The notes under the pieces are model-generated. The model had not been told where the DNA came from. It did no database searches and was given only the letters and a program-made list of their open reading frames with translations. The translations under genes and the position numbers were made by a program. A DNA stretch of 64,000 nt from contig NC_020911.1 of NCBI RefSeq assembly GCF_000155675.2, forward strand, positions 2,594,501 to 2,658,500. The letters run 5' to 3'. Shown here piece after piece: positions 15,689 through 25,533 of this stretch (position 1 is its first letter; each line of letters begins with the position of its first letter). Origin of the DNA: Octadecabacter antarcticus 307. GTDB lineage: Bacteria; Pseudomonadota; Alphaproteobacteria; Rhodobacterales; Rhodobacteraceae.

Positions 15689-16432
15689 ATGACCTTGAAA
15701 AAATTCCTAACCCTCGGCCTAATGTTGCTTCTGCTTTCTGGCTGTTCCGGCAATTGGGGCTGGTATGTGGTCGACCCTACAACGTCGTCTGGCTGGACCA
15801 ATCTAAAATTTATGGCGTTTGGCGCGTACTACACGATCTTGATTTCGGTCACTTCGATCTTGATTTCGGTCGTTTTGGGCCTTCTTATTGCTCTTCCGGG
15901 CCTGTCGGAAAAACGTGGCTGGCGCATGTTCAACAGGACTTATGTTGAAATCGTCCGCTCAGTGCCAATCCTCGTGCTGATCCTTTGGGTCTATTACGGG
16001 CTTCCGACAGTTTCGGGCATCACACTTAGCGTATTTTGGTCTGGCGTGTTAGCATTAGCTCTCAGCGATAGTGCCTTTCAAGCTGAGATTTTTCGGGCGG
16101 GTATCCAGTCCATCGGGCGTGGCCAATACGAGGCGGCGCAGTCTGTCTCCCTGAATTATCGCGACACAATGCGCTACATTATCTTACCTCAAGCGATCCG
16201 ACGAATCCTGCCTGCTCTCGGCAACCAACTCGTTTACATGCTTAAGATGTCGTCGCTGGTCTCAGTTATCGGGTTGCAGGAACTGACACGCAGGGCCAAT
16301 GAGTTGGTTGTATCGGAATACCGGCCCCTCGAAATCTATAGCGTTTTGGTTCTACAATACCTTTTCCTTATCCTCATTGTTTCTGCTGGCGTGCGCTGGT
16401 TCGAACGACGCCTGAAAGCTAGCGACACCTGA
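15689..16432 (+). CDS. Amino-acid ABC transporter permease with lipobox-like N-terminus
   Basis: 247 aa, HisMQ family: TM segments plus the ABC-contact loop (EAAQSVSLNYRDTMRYIILP.AIR). Unusually, the first 23 residues read as a lipoprotein signal (LGLMLLLLSGCSGNWGW). This would put a lipidated Cys near residue 20 ahead of the first ordinary helix. The stop overlaps the MATE gene start (ATGA-type). Confidence 0.88.
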   Translation: MTLKKFLTLGLMLLLLSGCSGNWGWYVVDPTTSSGWTNLKFMAFGAYYTILISVTSILISVVLGLLIALPGLSEKRGWRMFNRTYVEIVRSVPILVLILWVYYGLPTVSGITLSVFWSGVLALALSDSAFQAEIFRAGIQSIGRGQYEAAQSVSLNYRDTMRYIILPQAIRRILPALGNQLVYMLKMSSLVSVIGLQELTRRANELVVSEYRPLEIYSVLVLQYLFLILIVSAGVRWFERRLKASDT

Positions 16433-17796
16433 TGCAAACAGATGATCTGACAAAGGGTGCGATCGCGACCCACTTTCGTACTCTTGCGATCCCCGCTGCA
16501 TTTGGAATGCTCTTTGCGACGTTATATAACGTCGTCGACGTTTATTGGGCAGGGCGATTGTCGACAGACGCGCAAGCTGGCCTTGCCATCGGATACCAAG
16601 CCTTCTTTGTCTTGATGGCAATCGGCTTTGGCCTCAGTTCCGCGCTCAGCGCGTTGGTGTCGAATGCCAAAGGCAGCGGTGACAGTTCACAGACCCAACG
16701 CCTTGCCGTACAAGGTATATCCTTCGGTATAATCGCGACTTTGGCATCAATGATTATCGGTTGGTTTATCGGACCATTGCTGATCAACCTAGTCTCTGAA
16801 CCGGGCGCTTACCGTGATGCTGCTTTGGGTTACTTCAAGTTTCTGATCTTTGCCTTGCCCGGCTTTTTCCTCGCCTACGGCGGCAACGGTATTTTGCAAG
16901 CGCATGGCGATAGTCGCACAATGCAACGGGCAATGATGGTGGCATTCTTCGTCAATATTGGGCTAAATCCGATTCTGATGTTCGGGATTGATGGCATTTG
17001 GAACGGCATGGGCTTTAACGGTATCGCTGTCGCCACGATCATTAGCCAGACAGGCGTCATGGTATTTATCATCACGCGCATCCTGAAACTTGAGACGATG
17101 CAATCTGTTAACCTTAGCGCATTCTGGCCAGACCGCGCCAGCTTTATGCAAATTATTGGGCAACTAATCCCTGCCAGTTCAGCGATGATGGTTATGTTCG
17201 TGTCAGGGTTTGTGGTGCAATTCGCGCTCAAGGGTTTTGGTGGGCATGCGGTCGCGGCATACGGTATTGCGCTGCGGATCGAACAAATCCTGTTGCTACC
17301 TGTCCTCGGCATGACAGGCGCCTTGTTGCCAATCGCAGGACAAAATTTTGGCGCGAAAGACTTCGATCGCGTCCGCGCGGCAGTGCTGTTTTGTTGGAAG
17401 ACCGGGTTAGCGATGACCCTGATTGCAACCCCGATCCTCCTATTTGGTGGTGGAAAAGCGATATCGTTGTTTTCGGACGATCCAGAGGTCATCCGCGTTG
17501 GTTTCAGCTATTTGCGGGTCGACGCATTTCTGTTCCCCATTTACATGATGCTGTTCTCAATCAACTCGCTCCTACAAGCGCTTAAGAGGCCTATCTGGAC
17601 GCTTTGGATCAGCATCTACCGTCAAGGTTTTGGTGTCGCATTCTTTGTGTGGATGTTCATAAGCGTGCTGGATTTCAGCGTCTGGGGTGTCTGGCTGGGG
17701 ATCGCAACCGCCGTCACAAGCGGTTGGGTCCTATCGCTTGTCGTGGCACAGCGTGTGGCTCGGGCAACCATGGGCGGCTTGTTGAAACCAGCTTGA
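16432..17796 (+). CDS. MATE-family efflux transporter
   Basis: 454 aa with twelve hydrophobic segments in two homologous halves (FRTLAIPAAFGMLFATLYNVVDVYWAGRLS; later IIGQLIPASSAMMVMFVSGF). Cation-coupled exporter of drugs or metabolites. Overlapping start with the permease suggests co-expression with the amino-acid importer, an odd pairing. Substrate unknown. Confidence 0.9.
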   Translation: MQTDDLTKGAIATHFRTLAIPAAFGMLFATLYNVVDVYWAGRLSTDAQAGLAIGYQAFFVLMAIGFGLSSALSALVSNAKGSGDSSQTQRLAVQGISFGIIATLASMIIGWFIGPLLINLVSEPGAYRDAALGYFKFLIFALPGFFLAYGGNGILQAHGDSRTMQRAMMVAFFVNIGLNPILMFGIDGIWNGMGFNGIAVATIISQTGVMVFIITRILKLETMQSVNLSAFWPDRASFMQIIGQLIPASSAMMVMFVSGFVVQFALKGFGGHAVAAYGIALRIEQILLLPVLGMTGALLPIAGQNFGAKDFDRVRAAVLFCWKTGLAMTLIATPILLFGGGKAISLFSDDPEVIRVGFSYLRVDAFLFPIYMMLFSINSLLQALKRPIWTLWISIYRQGFGVAFFVWMFISVLDFSVWGVWLGIATAVTSGWVLSLVVAQRVARATMGGLLKPA

Positions 17797-17831
17797 AAAC
17801 AGAGGTAGTCGCGAGAATTTAGACCATTTTC

Positions 17832-17955
17832 TAAGGTTGATCACATGACGAAAGAAGTAATCCAAAATGAAGAAACGAAAGAACCGCTCGCCCGATTTTA
17901 AGGCCAAGGTTGCTCTTGAATCCATCCGCGAGGAGATGACTTTGGCTGGCGGCGG
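17832..17955 (+). pseudogene. IS type B terminus and orfA start (fragment)
   Basis: Terminus-like TAAGGTTGATCA followed by an orfA start (KKRKNRSPDFKAKVALESIREEMTLA). Cut off at about 17955 by sequence leading into IS type D. Gives the insert-free version of the site of insert 11. Confidence 0.7.
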
Positions 17956-18099
17956 ATCAGAGAACGGGCCGGATTGACTGGGGCCCGTAAAGCCCCATCA
18001 CTTCATTACTAGTCTCAACCGCCGCCATCTGATAGTTGGTCTTGTCACGGTTTAGTTCCCGTCTCTTTCGAGCAATGTTTGCTATGAAGGAGATAGAGA

Positions 18100-18375
18100 A
18101 TGGCAAAGAGATACACAGATGAGTTTCGGCGTGATGCGGTGCGCATGGCGACGACGAGTGGGTTAACGCGGCCTCAACTTTCATCAGATTTAGGGGTTGG
18201 GCTTTCGACGCTGAACAAATGGGTTCAACAGCATCAACACGATGACCTGATGTCAGGACCGCATCAAGACGTTGAGAAGGAGAACACGCGGCTTCGCAAG
18301 GAAGTCCGTCTGCTGCGCGAGGAGAGGGAAGTGTTAAAAAAGGCGGCGATCTTCTTTGCAGGCCAAAGCCGGTGA
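18100..18375 (+). CDS. IS3-family transposase orfA (type D)
   Basis: 91 aa helix-turn-helix protein (MAKRYTDEFRRDAVRMATTS, LGVGLSTLNKWVQQHQ) with a C-terminal leucine-zipper-like coil (ENTRLRKEVRLLREEREVLK). Overlaps orfB by 4 bases, the usual IS3 frameshift arrangement. Intact, and serves as the empty-site reference for insert 17. Confidence 0.9.
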   Translation: MAKRYTDEFRRDAVRMATTSGLTRPQLSSDLGVGLSTLNKWVQQHQHDDLMSGPHQDVEKENTRLRKEVRLLREEREVLKKAAIFFAGQSR

Positions 18376-19067
18376 GGTTTGCTTTCATCGACGTCTGGAA
18401 AGAAGAATGGCCAGTTGAGTTTCTGTGCCGCGTTATGCGGGTCACATCACGTGGTTTCCGCGCGTGGCGGGTTCGCCCGATGAGCCAGCGACAACGAGAT
18501 GATATGGTGATCCTAGCTCATATCCGTGAACAGCATCGCTTAAGCCTGCAAAGCTATGGGCGGCCTCGGATGACCGAGGAACTGCAAGAATTGGGATTGA
18601 AGGTGGGCCATCGTAGGGTCGGACGTCTGATGGGCGAGAATGGCATCAAGATCATCAGAACCCAGAAGTACAAGGCGACAACGGACAGCAACCACACGTT
18701 CAACATCGCACCAAATCTGTTGGATCAAGATTTCTCAGCGACTGGCCCCAATCAGAAATGGGCTGGCGACATCAGCTACATCTGGACAAGTGAGGGCTGG
18801 CTGTATCTTGCCGTCATCCTTGACCTGTATTCTCGCCGCGTCATCGGCTGGGCTGTCAGTAACCGCATGAAGAAGGATCTGGCAATCCGGGCGTTAGATA
18901 TGGCCGTTGCTTTGCGCCAACCACCGGAGGATTGCATTCACCATACGGATCGTGGTTCGCAATATTGCTCAAATGAGTATCAGAAGCGCCTGTCCAAGCA
19001 CGGCTTCAAGATCTCGATGAGCGGCAAGGGAAATTGTTATGATTGTGAGTATGGTATTGCGGCTTGA

Positions 19068-19237
19068 TGGCCTGACCCATGTTACGATTGACTGCGTGTC
19101 ATTGTATTGACGTGTCGACCGTCAAGTCGCCCCGGCGACGGGTGAGATGTGACCTCATAGGAGCATGACGGGGACGCCCCATCACAGTCCTGTCCTCTCA
19201 GAATGTTGCCTGGGCATTCTCAACCTAAGGGGACAAC
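19068..19237 (+). ncRNA. Candidate bridge-RNA region of the intact IS110
   Basis: Long 5' noncoding end with several possible hairpins (for example GGGGACGCCCC near 19170). In IS110-group elements the target-specifying bridge RNA lies upstream of the transposase. Location-based inference only. Confidence 0.35.
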
Positions 19238-20290
19238 ATGAAGATCAGACATCCAATTATCATCGGCATCGATACGCATAAGGCAACACATGTTGCTGTC
19301 GCGATTGATACGCAAGGCACCCGCCTAGCAGCACTTTCCATCCCTGCGAACTCAAAGGGATATCTGGAACTGGAACGCTGGTCTTGTGGCCTGGGTCATG
19401 TCCAAGCTTTTGGAATCGAAGGGACGGGCTCTTACGGTGCCGGTCTATCGCGCTGCTTGCTTGCACAAGGGCACCATGTTGTTGAGGTTACGAGACCCAA
19501 TCGCCAGCTGCGCTATACTCAAGGCAAGACCGACAGCCTCGACGCAGAAGGTGCCGCTCGGTCAGTTTTATCTGGACAGGCAAATTCCCGCCCTAAAACC
19601 CAAACGGGATCGTCGGAGATGATCAGGCATCTGAAGATAGCCCGTGACACGGCTGTTAAGTCACGTTCACAGGCGATGGTGACCCTGAAAACACTGATCA
19701 TCAATGCACCAGCTGATCTGCGTGAAGTACTGGATCAGATCAAAGGTAAGATCGGATTGATCCGGCATATCGCGGCCTTCAGACCCGGTGATATACTTAA
19801 TACATTAGCTTCTGCCAAAGCAGCCATGCGAGCTTTGGCACGACGGTGGCTATTGCTACATGAAGAGATTCTGGGTCACGATAAAGAACTGGAGCGACTT
19901 GTCATCAAACGCGCTCCGGACCTGATGCAATCCCACGGAATTGCGACAATGACAGTCGCAGAGATGCTAATCCTCGTTGGCGATGATCCCACGCGCATCC
20001 GATCTGAGGCTGCATTTGCCAAACTCTGTGGCGTTTGTCCCATCCCTGCATCAAGTGGGAAAACGCACCGTTTCCGTCTCAACAGAGGAGGAAACAGACA
20101 AGCCAACGCTGCGCTCTACCGTGTCGCCATCGTCAGGATGCGCAGCCACGAACCGACGCTTGCTTATGTCAAAAAACGTACGAAAGATGGCAAAAGCAAA
20201 AGCGAAATCATTCGATGCCTGAAGCGTTACATCGTCCGGGAGATTTACAGCCAACTCTGCGTGCCACAAACCATCAAAATTGCTGCTTGA
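19238..20290 (+). CDS. IS110-family DEDD transposase
   Basis: 350 aa and complete. N-terminal RuvC-like domain with GIDTHK (Asp near 11), GIEGTGSYG (Glu near 60) and KTDSLDAEGAA (Asp near 103-106). C-terminal Tnp20 domain with the catalytic-serine region in CGVCPIPASSGKTHRFRLNR. RNA-guided recombination is known for this family. It carries no palindromic insert. Confidence 0.93.
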   Translation: MKIRHPIIIGIDTHKATHVAVAIDTQGTRLAALSIPANSKGYLELERWSCGLGHVQAFGIEGTGSYGAGLSRCLLAQGHHVVEVTRPNRQLRYTQGKTDSLDAEGAARSVLSGQANSRPKTQTGSSEMIRHLKIARDTAVKSRSQAMVTLKTLIINAPADLREVLDQIKGKIGLIRHIAAFRPGDILNTLASAKAAMRALARRWLLLHEEILGHDKELERLVIKRAPDLMQSHGIATMTVAEMLILVGDDPTRIRSEAAFAKLCGVCPIPASSGKTHRFRLNRGGNRQANAALYRVAIVRMRSHEPTLAYVKKRTKDGKSKSEIIRCLKRYIVREIYSQLCVPQTIKIAA

Positions 20291-20627
20291 CGAATATAGG
20301 AGCTTCAACTCTATGGTTGAGACGTTCTTTAAATCCATCAAGGCTGAGCTGATCTGGCGTAACCGATGGGATACACGCCGTCAGGCAGAAGGTGCTATAT
20401 TCCAGTATATCAACGGATTTTATAATCCAAGGCGCAGGCACTCGTCGCTAGGTGGTAAAAGCCCCTTGGCATTTGAACGAAAGGCCGCATAAAAGAGTTC
20501 AGAGACCGGAACGTAAGCGTGACAAGTCCAAGTGGCACACGACCTGATGTAGCGTCACACGTATTGAACTTCGTCCCTGTTCCCGGACATTGGGGTACTT
20601 TACCCCTGTCCGTGAAAGGGGCACCAA

Positions 20628-20760
20628 ATGGGACAACAGCGGCGGAAGTACACAGACGATTATAAGGCCGGGGCAGTTGAGCGACTGTACGAGCCTGGGG
20701 CGACGCAAGGCTGCGTTGCCAAGGAGCTCGGGATTACTGGTCCACAGCTGAAGACGTGGC
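20628..20760 (+). pseudogene. Transposase orfA N-terminal fragment
   Basis: MGQQRRKYTDDYKAGAVERL, then KELGITGPQLKTW: a helix-turn-helix start of an IS3-type orfA. Cut at 20760 by the IS5 element. Confidence 0.7.
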
Positions 20761-20814
20761 GGCTTTGTTGCACAAATCGCCCTTATGGCGTGCTTCCCCT
20801 GACCCCTGACGGAT

Positions 20815-21786
20815 TCAGCCTACAGTAACGGTGTTTGGGATGCCAAGGGCGGTGAAGCCGTTGAGTATCGCGGCACGGATTTGGACTTCCGCAACTTGCC
20901 GGTCAAAGTCTCGTGCGGCCAGGCGCTGCCCGAGTAGTTTCAAACAATGCATCTTTGTCTCAACACGACTCCTGCGGTGGTATCCGCTCAAGCGACGCCA
21001 TTGAGCGCGGCCGAGATCCTTTGAGGACTGTACCGCTTCGTTTCGGGCTCTGGCCCCCAGCGTATCCGGCTTCCATAGCTTGGCATTCTTGCGTGGCGGG
21101 ATGACAGCACGGGCATTGCGGGCCGCAATCGCATCATGGCATTTGCGGGTGTCATATGCCCCATCTGCTGTGACACTGCCAATCTTCTGATCTGGTGTGA
21201 TCTGACCGAGAAGGTTGGGCAACATGGGTGGGTCTCCAATGCTGCTACTCGTCACTTCGACCGCGCGTATCTCCAACGTTTCTTCATCAATCCCTATATG
21301 TATCTTGCGCCACACCCGACGTTTCGGCCCGCCATGCTTGCGAGCGTTCCACTCACCTTCGCCCTCAACTTTGATGCCGGTACTGTCGATAAGGAGGTTT
21401 AGCGGGCCCTTTGAGCCCTGATACGGGATGGTAACCGATAGCCTTTTCTGACGCCGACATAACGTGCTGAAGTCTGGGACCTCCCAGTCAAGGTCGATCA
21501 ATTTCAACAGGCTTTCCACAAAGCCCGTCGCCTGCCTCAAAGGCATTCCGAACAGCACTTTCAACGTGAGACAGGCTTGGATCGCCGCATCGCTATAGCG
21601 TGGCTGGCGGCCCCGTTTGCCCCCCTCTCATGGTTTGCAAACAAACCACTGCCGGGCAACGGTAGGCGCAGCTTTCCAAGTGACCTCTGGGTTAAACCAA
21701 ATGGTCAGTGACCCGCGTCGCTTCAGGGCCTTGTTATACTCAGGCCAGTTCCTCGTGCGGTAAATCGGGGCGATAGGTTTACTCAT
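20815..21786 (-). pseudogene. IS5-family transposase, interrupted by insert 18
   Basis: Starts at 21786 (MSKPIAPIYRTRNWPEYNKA). Insert 18 lies between WKAAPT and GKRGRQPRYSD, and introduces an in-frame stop. The DDE_Tnp_1 body is otherwise complete (LLIDSTGIKVEGEGEW, VTADGAYDTRKCHDAI, RRSRVETKMHCLKLLG). Subtracting the 39-bp insert restores the full-length protein of about 310 aa. Confidence 0.88.
21623..21661 (-). repeat. Palindromic insert 18
   Basis: 39 bp; CGTTGCCCGGCAG, perfect stem TGGTTTG/CAAACCA, TGAGAGGG. Its stem resembles inserts 3 and 6, although the host gene belongs to another IS family. Confidence 0.93.
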
Positions 21787-21853
21787 GACGCCAGCTACCA
21801 TGCTGGATTTACAACATGAATCCCTGATACGAGACTATTTGTGCAACAAAGCC

Positions 21854-22376
21854 ATGTGTATCCGTCCCGATGCAGCAGTTTCAGTGCTGACTTACTCAAG
21901 CTTGTTTCCTCACTTTCAAACAATATCTTTTTTTCACTAACTACTTGTGCAGTAATTTTTTCGTTGTTCGAATAATTTATAATATCGCCAATTTTCAAAC
22001 CAGCATCAGTCAGTTTAAATGTTTTACGTGGCCTACGTGTTGCTTTTTCGAGCGCTTTTATGCCCTCTTCGTCCTCTGCAATGTCACCTTTTGGCGTAAC
22101 ATCTAGTCCACGTGTTAGCTTAAGAGCAGCAATTACGCGCTGTGGATCAATTTCAAAAAACTCGCGCGTCGTTCGTGTTCTGTGATCAGCAAACGCTTGA
22201 TGTACAAGTTTTTCAACTTCTGCTTCGTCTTCAACTTCAACGGCATAAACACATCTAAACGGTAACGGTACACTTGTATTGTCAAGCTGACGCAGGCGCT
22301 GAACTAAATTCGTCGTTCTACCAATCTTCACATAATTTTCAAAAGCTGGATTTGTAAGTACATAAACTGTGGCCAT
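21854..22376 (-). pseudogene. GIY-YIG nuclease-family protein, C-terminus cut by IS5
   Basis: N-terminal GIY-YIG domain of the T5orf172-like type (MATVYVLTNPAFENYVKIGR, TTNLVQRLRQLDN, with VEKLVHQAF and the Glu in TREFFEIDP). It is followed by a small C-terminal domain (LKIGDIINYSNNEKITAQVV) that resembles DUF4357-type tails. The native protein ends at HRDGYTW, where the IS5 terminus begins; the frame then reads into the IS to 21795. Possibly still partly functional. Confidence 0.75.
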
Positions 22377-22483
22377 CTTTTTTTGTGTCCCACTCCAAAC
22401 ATGCTGTAAATGCTATCGTTATGCTAATTTCACTAATTCAATACGTCAATGATATCAAAGCGCTGCTACTAATCTGCTAGCCA

Positions 22484-22520
22484 TAAAAAAAGGGCTCGCA
22501 AAATGCGAACCCTTTGTTTT
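22484..22520 (-). terminator. Rho-independent terminator of rplM-rpsI
   Basis: Stem AAAGGGTTCGCA / TGCGAGCCCTTT followed by a run of seven T on the minus strand, 26 bases beyond the rpsI stop. Confidence 0.9.
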
Positions 22521-22545
22521 AATTGTATAATACGCTCGTTCGTAC

Positions 22546-23046
22546 TTAGCGCTTGGAAAACTGGAAGCTCTTACGGGCTTTCGCTTTACCGTACTTTTTA
22601 CGTTCAACAACACGGCTGTCGCGGGTGATGAAACCGGCGGCCTTTAGGGCTGCACGCAAGGTCGGGTCGAACAATTGTAGCGCCTTGGAAATGCCGTGCT
22701 TAACCGCACCAGCTTGACCGGACAGGCCGCCGCCTTTGACAGTTGCCATGACGTCAAACTGACCAGCAACGCCGGACACTTCGAACGGCTGCAACAAGAT
22801 CATGCGCAACACTGGGCGTGCGAAATAGACCGTTTGGTCGCGACCGTTGACGATGACCTTGCCGGACCCTGGTTTGATCCAGACACGGGCAACTGCATCT
22901 TTACGCTTACCGGTGGCGTACGAGCGACCAAGCGCGTCTTTAACGACTTCGCGTTGGATGGTTGTGATCGCAGGTGCCGCGTCGACAGTTTCGATGCTGC
23001 CTGCAACTTGGCCCAGTTCTTCGAGGGAGTTTACTTGATCGGCCAT
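22546..23046 (-). CDS. rpsI: Ribosomal protein S9
   Basis: 166 aa. The C-terminal 130 residues are the S9 core ([37 protein letters not shown], end [17 protein letters not shown]). The roughly 35-residue N-terminal extension is normal in alphaproteobacteria. Part of the 30S subunit; the C-terminal tail contacts P-site tRNA. Starts where rplM ends. Confidence 0.97.
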   Translation of the reverse strand: MADQVNSLEELGQVAGSIETVDAAPAITTIQREVVKDALGRSYATGKRKDAVARVWIKPGSGKVIVNGRDQTVYFARPVLRMILLQPFEVSGVAGQFDVMATVKGGGLSGQAGAVKHGISKALQLFDPTLRAALKAAGFITRDSRVVERKKYGKAKARKSFQFSKR

Positions 23047-23510
23047 TAGCTTTGTGTCCTCGTATTCTTTTTGTTCATCGACGCAACGTCGAGAACCTCG
23101 GGCTTTTGAGCTTCCATACCGTGCTCTGTGCCGGCGAACACACGCAGGTGTGTCATCTGCACGCGGGACAAACGGTTGCCAGGAAGCATGCGCTTGACGG
23201 CTTGCATGACGACACGCTCGGGGTGCTTGCCCTCAAGAATCTCACCGGTTGTACGGGACTTGATGCCACCAACGGTGCCAGTGTGCCAATAGTTCGGCTT
23301 GTCACGCTTGTTGCCGGTCAGCTGGATTTTTTCAGCGTTGATGACAATCACGTTGTCGCCCATATCCATGTGCGGTGTAAAAGACGGCTTATGCTTGCCG
23401 CGCAGACGCATGGCGATAACGGAAGCAAGACGGCCCAAGATAACGCCTTCAGCGTCAACCAGGATCCATTTCTTCTCGATATCTGCCGGAGTAGCAGAGA
23501 AGGTTTTCAT
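23046..23510 (-). CDS. rplM: Ribosomal protein L13
   Basis: 154 aa with the L13 signatures ([60 protein letters not shown]). Early-assembling 50S protein. First gene of the rplM-rpsI operon. Confidence 0.97.
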   Translation of the reverse strand: MKTFSATPADIEKKWILVDAEGVILGRLASVIAMRLRGKHKPSFTPHMDMGDNVIVINAEKIQLTGNKRDKPNYWHTGTVGGIKSRTTGEILEGKHPERVVMQAVKRMLPGNRLSRVQMTHLRVFAGTEHGMEAQKPEVLDVASMNKKNTRTQS

Positions 23511-23676
23511 CGGTAATTCCTAAGTGTTTGGACCAGCCCCAAAAAAGATTGGTGGTAATCCGATATTTGATTTGGCGGTTATAGCTGGGTCTGTCGTGCA
23601 GTCAAGCGTCAAGAAGCGCAATAAAGCAAGCCTTTTCAGACACTTAATAAAACGGTATCATTTTACCCCATAAAAT

Positions 23677-24099
23677 TTAAGAATTTGGCGGTATCGAATA
23701 GGTCAGCGACGCGCGCGCAACAATTTTATCTGGCGCGGCATCACTGAATATACGCCCTTCGCAGACCGCCAACGCGCGGCCAAGCTTCAGCAGCTCCATC
23801 CGGCACAGCAATCGACCCGCTAAAGGTTTACGCATAAAATCGATCGAACAATTTGTGGTGACGGCCAAGGCCACGGGCCCAAGCGCTGCTAGAATGCAAA
23901 AATAGGCGCAGACATCTGCCAATCCGAACATCGATGGACCCGAAACAGTGCCGCCGGGTCGCAAGTGCTTATCGGACGCGATCAGCGCCATGGTCACAAA
24001 CGGCGGTGCGACGGCAACAAATTCGAAATCACCGGCGGCCTGCGGGAAATCGCGTACCAAAAACGCCTGTAGCGCTGCAATGTCCATCTTCATTTCCAT
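23677..24099 (-). CDS. PaaI-type acyl-CoA thioesterase
   Basis: 140 aa, hotdog fold (LRPGGTVSGPSMFGLADVCAYFCILAALGP, CSIDFMRKPLAGRLLCRMELLKLGR). ATG at 24099 chosen for its GAGG ribosome site. Probably hydrolyses an acyl-CoA. Divergent from the enoyl-CoA hydratase gene with which it may share regulation. Confidence 0.85.
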   Translation of the reverse strand: MEMKMDIAALQAFLVRDFPQAAGDFEFVAVAPPFVTMALIASDKHLRPGGTVSGPSMFGLADVCAYFCILAALGPVALAVTTNCSIDFMRKPLAGRLLCRMELLKLGRALAVCEGRIFSDAAPDKIVARASLTYSIPPNS

Positions 24100-24167
24100 A
24101 GCAATCCTCAATCCCACAACCTACACTTGATTTGTAAATGAGCTTGGCCCCCAACGCGAGACACAAG

Positions 24168-24947
24168 ATGCCCCACCTGACCCGCACCGACGCAAACGGT
24201 ATCGCCCACATCGAAATGACCGCACCTGATCGGCTGAACGCCCTGAGCGATGGAATGATCGCTGCGTTGCAATCGCAATTTGACAGCCTGATGGTTGATC
24301 AAGAGACCAGCGTCGTGATCTTGTCTGGCGCTGGCAAAGCGTTTAGCGCCGGCCATGATCTGCGTGAAATGCAGGCCGCACGGCAAAATGCGGACGGTGG
24401 TGCGACGGATTTTGGTGATCTGTTCGACCGCTGTGCGACCATGATGCAGGCAATCCAGTCCCTCCCCCAACCTGTCATTGCACAGGTCCACGGCATTGCC
24501 ACTGCCGCAGGCTGCCAACTGGTCGCCACCTGTGATCTGGCGGTGGCTGCGCATAGCTGTAAATTCGGCGTCAACGGCGTCAACATTGGGTTGTTTTGTT
24601 CGACCCCTATGGTGGCATTAACCCGCAATATTGCCCGCAAACAGGCGTTCGAAATGCTCACAACGGGGCGATTCATCGGCGCTGTTGAGGCGCAAACGCT
24701 GGGCCTCATCAATAAATCAGTCGCTGACGGAGATCTCGCCAGAGAAACCCGCGCGCTTGCCCAGACCATTGCCAACAAATTGCCCATTGCCGTAAAAACA
24801 GGCAAACAGGCGTTTTACGCACAAGCACAGATGACCACTGCCGACGCTTACGCCTACACGGGCGCGCGCATGGTCGAAAATATGATGGATGCCCAAACCA
24901 GCGAAGGCATCAACGCCTTCCTTGAAAAGCGCGATCCGGATTGGTAG
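24168..24947 (+). CDS. Enoyl-CoA hydratase/isomerase family protein
   Basis: 259 aa, crotonase fold: AGKAFSAGHDLREM (first oxyanion-hole region) and VHGIATAAGCQLVATCDLAVA (second). The usual first catalytic Glu position in the active-site helix is not obvious, so the exact reaction is open. A start at 24138 is also possible. Confidence 0.88.
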   Translation: MPHLTRTDANGIAHIEMTAPDRLNALSDGMIAALQSQFDSLMVDQETSVVILSGAGKAFSAGHDLREMQAARQNADGGATDFGDLFDRCATMMQAIQSLPQPVIAQVHGIATAAGCQLVATCDLAVAAHSCKFGVNGVNIGLFCSTPMVALTRNIARKQAFEMLTTGRFIGAVEAQTLGLINKSVADGDLARETRALAQTIANKLPIAVKTGKQAFYAQAQMTTADAYAYTGARMVENMMDAQTSEGINAFLEKRDPDW

Positions 24948-24949
24948 TA

Positions 24950-25500
24950 AACACAGCGCAACACTGACACGCCAATAAACCTCAGCGTGATTAGAACGGC
25001 GCTTAACGCGATCAACGCTTGCGCCGCACCGATGCCAAACATGACACCGCCAACCGCAACGCGACAACGCCCACCAATATGCCCGTCAGGCACAACATCA
25101 ATGTGCGCCAGTTGGTGTTCCTTTCATCAAGGCGCATCAAAACTAGCCGCCCCACAACCTGCGTGGGCCCGATGATCGATGTGGCCAACACCGCCACGGG
25201 CGGCGCTGCACCCAGATCCGTGAACACAGGGATCACAAAGGCTATCAGCATCCAGTGGTTAAGGGACAGCAGCGCCAAAAATCCGCCCAAAATCCTGAAC
25301 CACAAGCTGCGCGGCGCGCGCGACCAGCCTTTATCGACCAACCGCCCGACAAACGGCGACAACACCCCTGCCAGAATAATCGCAAACGTCGGCCCTAACG
25401 CCAGTGTGGCATTCGATCAGCCCAGATCAGCATTCCATTACACGATCAACGCCGCAAACAGGTAATATAAACAGCCGCATCCTAGTGTCTGCGTGACGGC
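24950..25500 (-). pseudogene. MFS transporter C-terminal half, degraded
   Basis: Minus-strand pieces in more than one frame: LGCGCLYYLFAALIV, stop, NADLG, stop, SNATLALGPTFAII, then an open stretch (25012-25365: LSPFVGRLVDKGWSR and further helices), then a shifted end (IGAAQALIALSAVLITLRF). Membrane-protein character and the RLVDKG motif point to a major facilitator. No N-terminal half is present. Confidence 0.75.
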
Positions 25501-25533
25501 GAGCCCAAGATCGCCTCCCGCCGGTCCATCCCA

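Larger units (their letters stand above)
19044..20306 (+). mobile_element. IS110-family element, intact
   Basis: Fills the break in IS type D orfB. About 190 bp of noncoding sequence precede the transposase and about 16 bp follow it. No terminal inverted repeats or target duplication are evident, as expected for IS110. Confidence 0.8.
18372..20492 (+). pseudogene. IS3-family transposase orfB (type D), split by IS110
   Basis: N-terminal part 18372-19043 holds HTH_21, WAGDISYIWTSEGW (first Asp) and HHTDRGSQYCS (second Asp). The C-terminal part resumes at 20307 with NSMVETFFKSIKAELIW (Glu) and ends at 20492. The IS110 insertion falls within the codons for CYD/NSMVE. Otherwise intact. Confidence 0.88.
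18036..20535 (+). mobile_element. IS type D (IS3 family) interrupted by IS110
   Basis: Inverted ends share TTGTCACG.TT and GTCTCT (left 18036-18066, right 20500-20530). Carries intact orfA (18100-18375) and an orfB split by the IS110 element. No palindromic inserts. Confidence 0.85.
20761..21853 (-). mobile_element. IS5-family element (IS903-like) with one insert
   Basis: Inverted repeats GGCTTTGTTGCACAAAT at 20761 and its complement ending at 21853. One transposase gene, broken only by palindromic insert 18. It truncates the GIY-YIG gene on its right and an orfA fragment on its left. Confidence 0.92.
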
